13,113 bases of DNA from DASTRU01 sp035761045. GTDB taxonomy: Bacteria; Pseudomonadota; Gammaproteobacteria; Burkholderiales; Burkholderiaceae_E. The position numbers were made by a program, and so were the translations under genes. Shown piece by piece: positions 7,562 through 13,113 of this stretch. The notes under the pieces are model-generated. The model worked only from the letters and a program-made list of their open reading frames with translations. It did not search any database and was not told the origin of the DNA. The first letter of the stretch is position 1. Each line of letters starts with the position of its first letter. Location of the stretch: positions 1-13,113 of the forward strand of contig DASTRU010000302.1 in NCBI GenBank assembly GCA_035761045.1, in the 5' to 3' direction.

Positions 7562-9274
7562 ATGATCGACACCACTCCATCGCCAACTTCATGTCGTTTA
7601 TTTCGTTTGGCGTTGGGATGGGCGGTGGCCTTAAGCGTTACGGCCTGCGCGCATCTCGAACAACCCACTGTCCAAGATTCCACGGCGACTCCTAGCATTA
7701 CGACGGACGCCGCTTCGGCATCGGCGACCGAGCCGACCATTAACGCCGGCGCGGCCGCTGGTCGCAAGACCACTGGAGTGCCCGAACCCGTCCCGCCCGT
7801 GCTTAAAACTGAAAACAGCGCGCCGTCAATGGTGATCGAAACACCCGAGCCCACCGCCAACGTCACCGTGTCGGACTTATGGGCGCGGATGCGAAGCGGA
7901 TTTCGTATCGATCCGCTCACCGGCCCGTTAGTGGAAAAGCACGAGCAGTGGTACGCGAGCCGCCCCGACTACGTCCAACGCATGACCGAACGCGCCGGCC
8001 GTTATCTGTACTTCATTCTTGAAGAGGTCGAACGCCGCAACATGCCAAGCGAAGTCGCGCTGCTGCCGTTCATCGAAAGCGCGTTCAACCCTCAAGCGCT
8101 TTCCACCGCCAAAGCCTCGGGCATGTGGCAATTCATTCCCGGCACGGGGCGTAATTTCGGTTTGCGTCAAACCATGTTTCACGATGAGCGGCGCGATGTC
8201 TTGGAATCCACGCGAGCCGCGCTCGACTATCTCGAAAAACTACACGCGATGTTCGGCGATTGGCCGCTTGCGTTCGCCGCGTATAACTGTGGCGAAGGCA
8301 ACGTGCAGCGCGCTATCGAGCGCAATCGGCGCGCGGGCAAACCAACGGACTACATGAGCTTGTCCTTGCCCGACGAAACCCGCAATTACGTTCCCAAATT
8401 GCAAGCGGTCGAAAACATCGTCGCGCAACCAGAACGCTTTGGCTTGGCCTTGCCGAAGTTTGAAAACGAACAGTATTTCGTCGCCGTGACCAAGAAGCGC
8501 GATATCGACGTGCATCGCGCCGCCGCGTTCGCGGGTATGACGGTCGATGAGTTTCTTGCGCTCAATCCGTCGTTCAACAAACCGGTGATCATCGGCGCGA
8601 TGCAGCCGCAAATTCTGCTGCCACGCGATAAGGTCGCGCAGTTCCAGGCGAACGTGGATTTCGCGCAAGGTCCGTTGTCGTCGTACACCGTGTACAAGGT
8701 AACGAGCCGCGAAAAACTCGATGCGATCGCGACGAAGTTCAAGACGAGCGCCGACCATTTGCGCGAGCTCAATGGCCTGCCGCGCAACATCGTGTTGCGC
8801 CCGGGCGCGACGTTGCTCGTGCCGAGGCCCGACGACATGAAGCAGGACATTTCCAGCGACGTGGTCGAGTCCGCCGCCCTGCTATACGACCCCGAAGTGA
8901 GGTTGCGGCGAACCACGGTGGCCGCGCGCAAGGGCGATACATTGGTGTCGCTTGCGAAACGTCACGGCGTGAGCGTCGCGCAATTGCGCGAATGGAATAG
9001 CGGCGCTCGTGATCGTCCGTCGACTGGCCAAACGTTCGTGGTGTATCGACCAGCAGTCGTCGCGCGCGCGAGCAACAACAACGTGCGTCGTACTGCCGCG
9101 AAGCGCCCGACCACCGCGGTCGCCGCAAAATCAACGGGGACCAAAACCGCGTCTCGTGGCCGCTCAAACACGAAGACCGCGGTGGCTCATTCGGACTCCA
9201 ACAAACGAACCCGATCGACCAAGACCAATATCGCTCGCCAAAATTCCAGCACGATCAAAGCCGCGTCGCGTTAA
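7562..9274 (+). CDS. mltD: Membrane-bound lytic murein transglycosylase D with two LysM domains
   Basis: Cleaves the MurNAc-GlcNAc bond of peptidoglycan with 1,6-anhydro product formation, at the outer membrane. The ATG at 7562 gives 570 residues. A lipoprotein signal peptide ends in SVTAC with the lipidated Cys at 29. A Pro/Thr/Ala linker leads to the SLT domain (about 155-285). Its catalytic Glu is E172 in LLPFIESAFNPQA, followed by AKASGMWQFIPGTGRNFGL and AAYNCGEGNV. LysM repeats lie at about 375-423 and 450-497. The last 70 or so residues are Arg/Lys/Thr/Ser-rich with hardly any acidic residue. The protein is longer than E. coli MltD (452) mainly through the N-terminal linker and this tail. 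An in-frame TTG at 7541 would add 7 residues and cannot be excluded. The gene follows gloB, as in relatives, and ends 16 nt from the convergent kinase gene. Confidence 0.95.
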   Translation: MIDTTPSPTSCRLFRLALGWAVALSVTACAHLEQPTVQDSTATPSITTDAASASATEPTINAGAAAGRKTTGVPEPVPPVLKTENSAPSMVIETPEPTANVTVSDLWARMRSGFRIDPLTGPLVEKHEQWYASRPDYVQRMTERAGRYLYFILEEVERRNMPSEVALLPFIESAFNPQALSTAKASGMWQFIPGTGRNFGLRQTMFHDERRDVLESTRAALDYLEKLHAMFGDWPLAFAAYNCGEGNVQRAIERNRRAGKPTDYMSLSLPDETRNYVPKLQAVENIVAQPERFGLALPKFENEQYFVAVTKKRDIDVHRAAAFAGMTVDEFLALNPSFNKPVIIGAMQPQILLPRDKVAQFQANVDFAQGPLSSYTVYKVTSREKLDAIATKFKTSADHLRELNGLPRNIVLRPGATLLVPRPDDMKQDISSDVVESAALLYDPEVRLRRTTVAARKGDTLVSLAKRHGVSVAQLREWNSGARDRPSTGQTFVVYRPAVVARASNNNVRRTAAKRPTTAVAAKSTGTKTASRGRSNTKTAVAHSDSNKRTRSTKTNIARQNSSTIKAASR

Positions 9275-9302
9275 TACGACTTAGGTTTTGCTAATCGTCG
9301 TA
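9275..9302. terminator. Possible hairpin between convergent mltD and histidine kinase genes
   Basis: TACGAC and TTAG pair with CTAA and GTCGTA around a GTTTTG loop, with a 2-nt bulge, giving about 10 base pairs directly after the mltD stop and across the kinase stop codon. No T-tract follows on either strand, so it is a weak candidate for a shared transcription stop or RNA 3'-end stabiliser. Confidence 0.25.
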
Positions 9303-10826
9303 GCCAATTGGAACGGGTTGGCGATCGAACACGACCGTAATGAGACAGCCTGGCAAGGCAGTTTCGGCGGCATCGTGTCGCGTGGTCGCCGCGGTGCTTG
9401 CATGACCGATATCGATCGTCGCCTTATGTTGTTGCGCGATCTCGCGCACGATGGCGAGGCCGAGCCCAGATCCATCCTGTCCCGAGCCCAACACGCGATA
9501 AAACCGCTCGAATACCAAGGCTCGTTCAACCTCCGGAATGCCCGGCCCGCTATCTTCGACTTGCAGCAAGGCGCGCACGGGCATTGCCTCGGCCGTGACG
9601 CGTACCGTGATTCGTCCACCCGACGGCGTGTAGCGCAACGCGTTATCGAGTAGGTTTTTAATCAACTCCGCCAGCAATAGCGGATGGCCGCGCACCAACA
9701 CTGGCCGGCCGACCGACTCGAAGCCGAGATCGATTTGCTTCGCCCACGCGGCATCAAAAAACGGAATGACTGCGGCGCGCGCGACGTCCGCTAAATCGAG
9801 CAACTCAAAACGTGGTTTCGATTCCTCGGCCTGGCCTTCCGCGCGCGCCAAGGCAAGCAATTGATTGATGAGATGCGTCGCACGTTCACTGCTCGTGGCG
9901 AGTTGACGCAAGCTGCGCTTAAGCTCGTCCGGATCGTCTTGCCGCAACGCCAACTCGGCTTGCGTGCGCAACCCGGCGAGCGGCGTTTTCATTTGATGAG
10001 CCGCGTCGGCGATGAATCGCTGTTGCGCCCGTACCGCGTTCGATACTCGATCGAGCATGTCGTTGAATGCATGAACAAGCGGCGCGACTTCTTGCGGCGC
10101 CTCTCGTGGATCGATGCGGCTTAAGTCGTCTGGCCGACGGGCGTGAATGCGATTAGCCAACGTCCGCAACGGACGAATACCGCGCGACAGTCCCGCCCAC
10201 ACCAACAACACGGCCACCGGCAGGATGAGGAACTGCGGCAGGTTGACGCCCTTGATGATTTCGTTGGCCAGCTTGGATCGCTTATCCAACGTTTCAGCCA
10301 CTTGAACCAACGGCGGTCGGGCGACGTGCGGGCTCGGCGCGCGGCTCTTGGTGCCGACATACAAATACGCGACACGCACTTCCGCGCCCTTAAACTTTTG
10401 ATTACGAAACCGTACAACGCCCAAGGGCGGATCGACTTCATCGGGTGGCAATGGCAAATCAGCCTCGCCGCCTAAAAACTGCCCGCCCATCCCCAGCACC
10501 TGGAAGTACATCGTGTCGGTCTCGTCGGCATGCAAGATGTCGCGCGCGGCGATCGGGAGTGAAAACTCCGCGGCGGGACCTTCGATAAAGCGTATTTGCT
10601 GTGCGAGCACGCGGACGGACGCTTCCATCGCGCGATCGAATGGCGCGTCGGCGATGGATTGCGCGATCAAATAAGTCGCCGCGATCGACAGCGGCCAAAT
10701 CAGCAACAGCGGGGCGAGCATCCAATCGAGAATCTCGCCGAACAACGATCGTTCGCTTGGTACGGCCGAGGCGGAGCGCGCTTCGATTTTCGTCGGCGAA
10801 TCAACGACTGCTGCGCGAAGCTTCAT
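9291..10826 (-). CDS. Sensor histidine kinase, TctE-like (2CSK_N sensor domain)
   Basis: Inner-membrane sensor that should phosphorylate the response regulator encoded just upstream; 511 residues. A cytoplasmic N-terminal extension of about 35 residues precedes TM1 (about 36-57). The periplasmic sensor (58-196) has the TctE pattern APFDRAM and DTMYFQVLGMGGQFLGG. TM2 (about 197-213) is followed by a HAMP-like segment. The H-box RFIADAAHQMKTPLAGL has phospho-acceptor H277. The ATPase domain carries the N-box NLLDNALRY (391-399), G1 DSGPGI (425-430), the F-box region FERFYR and G2 GSGLGLAI (452-459). About 20 extra Ala/Thr/His residues (476-494) lie before the last strand. The ATG overlaps the regulator stop by 4 nt (ATGA). 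TctE proteins often govern tricarboxylate uptake, but no such transporter is present here, so the signal is unknown. Confidence 0.93.
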   Translation of the reverse strand: MKLRAAVVDSPTKIEARSASAVPSERSLFGEILDWMLAPLLLIWPLSIAATYLIAQSIADAPFDRAMEASVRVLAQQIRFIEGPAAEFSLPIAARDILHADETDTMYFQVLGMGGQFLGGEADLPLPPDEVDPPLGVVRFRNQKFKGAEVRVAYLYVGTKSRAPSPHVARPPLVQVAETLDKRSKLANEIIKGVNLPQFLILPVAVLLVWAGLSRGIRPLRTLANRIHARRPDDLSRIDPREAPQEVAPLVHAFNDMLDRVSNAVRAQQRFIADAAHQMKTPLAGLRTQAELALRQDDPDELKRSLRQLATSSERATHLINQLLALARAEGQAEESKPRFELLDLADVARAAVIPFFDAAWAKQIDLGFESVGRPVLVRGHPLLLAELIKNLLDNALRYTPSGGRITVRVTAEAMPVRALLQVEDSGPGIPEVERALVFERFYRVLGSGQDGSGLGLAIVREIAQQHKATIDIGHASTAATTRHDAAETALPGCLITVVFDRQPVPIGYDD

Positions 10827-11521
10827 GCAACGGGCCGATGATCGGCGGCGGGTTCGTTCCAGCGCTCAAGGCAATACCCAAGTCCACGTACGGTCGCGAT
10901 GCGAATGCCGCCGCCTTCGATTTTCTTGCGTAGCCGATGAACGTAAACCTCGATCGCGTTGTTCGATACCTCCTCGCCCCATTCGCAAAGATGGTCGACG
11001 AGCTGTTCCTTCGAGACGAGTCGCCCGGTGCGCTGTAGCAATACTTCGAGCAGGCCAATCTCGCGCGCGGATAAATCGAGTGGATGATCATGCAAATGCG
11101 CGACGCGTCCCACCGCGTCGAACGCCAACGGACCATGCTTGACGAGCGTGGGCCCTCCTCCGGCGCCACGCCGCGTCAGTGCGCGGACCCGGGCTTCGAG
11201 CTCCGACAAGGCGAATGGCTTGGCCATGTAATCGTCGGCGCCAAAATCCAATCCGCGCACGCGGTCGTCGATTGCATCCGCCGCGGTCAGGATCAAAACG
11301 GGAACGTGAGAATTGCGAGCGCGTAGGCGCCGCAACACTTCAAGTCCGGCTAGGCGCGGCAATCCCAAATCGAGAATGAGTAAATCGTAGGTTTGCGCGG
11401 TCAATGCCGTATCGGCATCCATTCCGTCGCGCACGCAGTCCACGGCATAACCGCCCTGGCGCAATGAACGTTGCAAGCCATCGGCGAGAACGTTGTCATC
11501 TTCGGCAATAAGGATGCGCAT
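10823..11521 (-). CDS. OmpR-family response regulator, TctD/QseB-like
   Basis: DNA-binding partner of the adjacent kinase; 232 residues. The receiver domain (1-115) has the acidic pair D8/D9 in IAEDDNVLADGL, phospho-acceptor D51 in LLILDLGLPRLAGLE, switch residue T79 in LILTAAD and K101 in YMAKPFALSELEAR. The winged-helix domain (about 125-222) shows LDLSAREIGLLEVLLQRTGR, the recognition-helix region SNNAIEVYVHRLRKKI and the wing TVRGLGYCLE. The start at 11521 is chosen because MRILIAEDD is the family N-terminus; the frame is open up to 11638, but that would begin inside the terminator hairpin of the preceding gene. No clear ribosome site is seen. The gene is first in a two-gene unit with the kinase. 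The promoter must lie within about 11522-11597, where I see no good consensus boxes. Confidence 0.94.
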   Translation of the reverse strand: MRILIAEDDNVLADGLQRSLRQGGYAVDCVRDGMDADTALTAQTYDLLILDLGLPRLAGLEVLRRLRARNSHVPVLILTAADAIDDRVRGLDFGADDYMAKPFALSELEARVRALTRRGAGGGPTLVKHGPLAFDAVGRVAHLHDHPLDLSAREIGLLEVLLQRTGRLVSKEQLVDHLCEWGEEVSNNAIEVYVHRLRKKIEGGGIRIATVRGLGYCLERWNEPAADHRPVA

Positions 11522-11597
11522 AACGTCGAGGGGGGCTGTGAGAGCACAAGCATACGCTTGGCCACTGGGTTCATCGCACCGCATGTACGCGACGAAT

Positions 11598-11643
11598 AAA
11601 AAAACGCGTGTGACGAATGCCGCAATGGCATTCGTCACACGCG
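11598..11643 (-). terminator. Strong Rho-independent terminator of the hydrolase-like gene
   Basis: A perfect 17-bp inverted repeat, CGCGTGTGACGAATGCC (11605-11621) and its complement (11627-11643), encloses a 5-nt loop. On the minus strand it is followed by seven T residues (11598-11604) and then ATT. The plus strand has no T-tract after the stem, so termination acts on minus-strand transcripts. It begins about 44 nt past the stop at 11688 and insulates the response regulator gene downstream. Confidence 0.92.
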
Positions 11644-11687
11644 CTTACGACAGTCTCGACGACTCTCTAAAAGTTAAGCCGTGCGGC

Positions 11688-12836
11688 TCAAGTCGCGTAG
11701 GCCCCGCTTGGGATGCTGGGAGCCCGTTTAGTAGATGCGGCTTTCGCGGCCAGGTTGTTCAAATCTTCCGTTCGCCGTGTCGCCCCGAGCGCGGCCAACC
11801 CTTGCGCAAGATAGGTTTCCAGGGCGTGCGCATGCTCTAGATCTTGCGGGCCAAAATGCGCGATACGGCCTTGGTCATCAAACGGCGGCGGATCTTCGAA
11901 GTGGAACACCGCCGGCTGCGTCGCGCCCGAACTGCGGCGCTTGTAATGCTTACTGGCCAACGCGTCCGATCGGTTCACCAGATGCACGTTGCGAGTGCCG
12001 CTTACCCAATCGTCACCATAGGGGGCGCCCAGCGTGAACACGGTGATGGAATCAAGCGCGGCGGTGGCACGGGTCAACGCGGCGTCGCTGCTGGAGTCGG
12101 TATCGCCGGAGCTTCGCGGCAATTGCGCGCGATACCGGCCGAACAATAATGCGCGCGCCATTTTGAGCGCCCGGCGTAATTGCTCGGCACCAGCGGCATA
12201 AGCGACAACCGTCAATGGTCGGCGCGTGTAGGCACGCTCGGCCATCAAATAAGCCATGACCACCACCAAATCGGACGCGCCTTCATCGCCTAGTGCGGGC
12301 AACGCCTCGGCGACCGTATCGGCCGGGGCGGGATGCACGATGCCGATCACCGGTACATACGCGAAATTGGCATAGGCTCGTAACGCCGCGGCACCGTCCA
12401 ACGGAGATGTCGTCGGGTCGCCGATGAATAAAACCGGTTCGTTGCTACGAACGCCCAACCCCGCTGGATAAACCGGCGGCACCGACTCGAACGAATGCTC
12501 GAGCGGCGAATACAAGGTGCATCCGCCAACACCTCGCGTATCGATGGCGGCGCCCACGAAATAACCACCAAAACTGGGTAAGGCCTCTATTTCGGACGAT
12601 TCTTCGTGGGCCGCGATAGCGTGCTGCTGCGTTTGTGTTTGCGTATTCACGGACGTTAGGCTTTCTTCCACCGATTCAATCGATGCCGCGACGGTCGTTT
12701 GAGCGGCGGGCGGATCAATAGGAATTTCGACGCGCCCGGTGACTGGGCGGAGTTGCATGGTCGTCGAACGCCATACACCCAAGGAGCCAAAAGCGGCTTG
12801 CGTTGGTGTGGGCTGCTCTCGAGTATTCGTAGTCAT
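11688..12836 (-). CDS. Uncharacterised protein, alpha/beta-hydrolase (class 3 lipase)-like, apparently lacking the nucleophile Ser
   Basis: I do not recognise a named family; 382 residues. The first 85 or so are low-complexity, with Thr/Gln runs (NTQTQTQQH), no signal peptide and no membrane helix, so it is probably cytoplasmic. From about 134 the pattern fits an alpha/beta hydrolase: strand EPVLFIGDP, strand VPVIGIVHPAPAD, helix, then LTVVAYAAGAEQLRRAL (208-224) where a GxSxG elbow is expected. There Ala214 takes the Ser place. After it come SITVFTLGAPYGDDW (263-277, compare TFGAP of class 3 lipases), HLVNRSDALASKH (285-297, Asp291 in the usual acid place) and a His-containing C-terminus (IAHFGPQDLEHAH). 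It could be a pseudoenzyme or a different fold. GGGGGG lies about 8 nt before the ATG. It forms its own unit with a strong terminator. Coding is well supported by length and composition; function is not. Confidence 0.85.
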   Translation of the reverse strand: MTTNTREQPTPTQAAFGSLGVWRSTTMQLRPVTGRVEIPIDPPAAQTTVAASIESVEESLTSVNTQTQTQQHAIAAHEESSEIEALPSFGGYFVGAAIDTRGVGGCTLYSPLEHSFESVPPVYPAGLGVRSNEPVLFIGDPTTSPLDGAAALRAYANFAYVPVIGIVHPAPADTVAEALPALGDEGASDLVVVMAYLMAERAYTRRPLTVVAYAAGAEQLRRALKMARALLFGRYRAQLPRSSGDTDSSSDAALTRATAALDSITVFTLGAPYGDDWVSGTRNVHLVNRSDALASKHYKRRSSGATQPAVFHFEDPPPFDDQGRIAHFGPQDLEHAHALETYLAQGLAALGATRRTEDLNNLAAKAASTKRAPSIPSGAYAT

Positions 12837-12890
12837 TTCGTCGTACCCCCCAAGGTTCCATGGAGGCTTCGTCCAGGACGCTCGGAATGT

Positions 12891-12902
12891 GCGATTTATC
12901 GC
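12891..12902. promoter_or_regulatory. GCGAT-TT-ATCGC dyad upstream of the hydrolase-like gene
   Basis: A 12-nt inverted repeat (5-bp arms, 2-nt centre) lies 54 nt before the start of the hydrolase-like gene, in the gap before a possible divergent small gene. The minus strand here reads TGCGATAAAT, which has a weak extended -10 look. No matching -35 box is seen. Confidence 0.2.
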
Positions 12903-12954
12903 AGATGAATGGGCGATTTTTTAGGACTTTTTGAGGTTCTATTGCGCCGCAGCA

Positions 12955-13110
12955 GTGAAATACGTCACGCAAATCGGCGCTGCGATCTTAATTATCGTAG
13001 CGGGCGGTATTTATGGCGTCACGAGTGGCGCGAGCGGCGCCACTCGCCGCCCGGGCAAACTCCACGTCACCGCGCGCATAAAGAATCGCGCGCGAGCTGC
13101 TGATCAATAA
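12955..13110 (+). CDS. Possible small membrane peptide (51 aa)
   Basis: A GTG-initiated frame encodes 51 residues with a hydrophobic segment QIGAAILIIVAGGIYGV (6-22) followed by a Gly/Ser/Ala stretch and a basic tail, ending in TAA at 13108-13110. The amino-acid mix (Ala, Gly, Val, Ile, Thr) is that of a real protein, unlike the competing frame starting at 12909, which is rich in Arg, Trp, His and Cys. An in-frame TTG at 12931, with AGGA just before it, is an alternative start. No convincing ribosome site precedes the GTG. It would diverge from the hydrolase-like gene with a 118-nt gap. I recognise no family. Confidence 0.33.
   Translation: MKYVTQIGAAILIIVAGGIYGVTSGASGATRRPGKLHVTARIKNRARAADQ
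13022..13046. repeat. Perfect 10-bp inverted repeat
   Basis: CGAGTGGCGC and GCGCCACTCG flank a 5-nt loop GAGCG. Neither side is followed by a T-tract, so it is not a standard intrinsic terminator. It lies inside the possible small coding frame, where it encodes part of the Ser/Gly/Ala stretch. Confidence 0.6.
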
Positions 13111-13113
13111 GCC

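Noticed and set aside
8240..8758. 172-residue minus-strand open frame inside mltD
   Set aside because: It is antisense to the conserved SLT domain and first LysM region, with Arg/His-rich composition typical of a shadow frame.
11522..11638. Longer response regulator starting at 11638
   Set aside because: The start would lie inside the terminator hairpin of the preceding gene, and the added 39 residues do not resemble a receiver domain. MRILIAEDD at 11521 is the family N-terminus.
12909..13103. 64-residue frame starting with ATG at 12909
   Set aside because: Its product is rich in Arg, Trp, His and Cys, like a shadow frame, while the overlapping frame at 12955 has protein-like composition.

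Overview
The window reads as chromosomal DNA of a moderately GC-rich member of the Pseudomonadota. The main clue is a housekeeping neighbourhood known from gamma- and betaproteobacteria: mltD, gloB, a YafS-type methyltransferase, rnhA, dnaQ and a tRNA. The TctDE-like two-component pair and the style of the methyltransferase lean towards Betaproteobacteria, but that is an impression from sequence, not a placement.

Layout from left to right. A tRNA-Val(CAC) with encoded CCA (67-141, minus) has its own TATAAT box. Upstream of it on the same strand lies a tightly packed set, in transcription order: methyltransferase (6549-5656), rnhA (5645-5184), a membrane fusion protein (5156-3981), an RND efflux permease (3984-928) and dnaQ (906-199). 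Gaps are 10, 27 and 21 nt, and the two pump genes overlap by 4 nt. The pump pair therefore sits between rnhA and dnaQ, which are neighbours in many relatives. gloB (6619-7419) diverges from the methyltransferase and is followed by the lipoprotein transglycosylase gene mltD (7562-9274).

Convergent to mltD, with a 16-nt gap, is a minus-strand OmpR-type regulator and histidine kinase pair (11521-9291, 4-nt overlap) of the TctD/TctE type. No transporter gene lies beside it. Upstream, a very strong one-directional intrinsic terminator (11598-11643) ends a separate minus-strand gene (12836-11688). That gene encodes a 382-residue protein resembling an alpha/beta hydrolase of the class 3 lipase kind, with Ala where the nucleophile Ser is expected. 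A possible tiny membrane peptide (12955-13110) diverges from it at the right edge.

Functionally the window mixes DNA replication and repair (proofreading exonuclease, RNase HI), methylglyoxal detoxification (glyoxalase II), cell-wall turnover (MltD), drug or metabolite export (RND pump without an outer-membrane channel gene) and signalling. I see no CRISPR array, insertion sequence, prophage or clear defence system. The items most worth a second look are the pump lodged in the rnhA-dnaQ unit, the Ser-less hydrolase-like protein and the methyltransferase with a poor SAM motif I.
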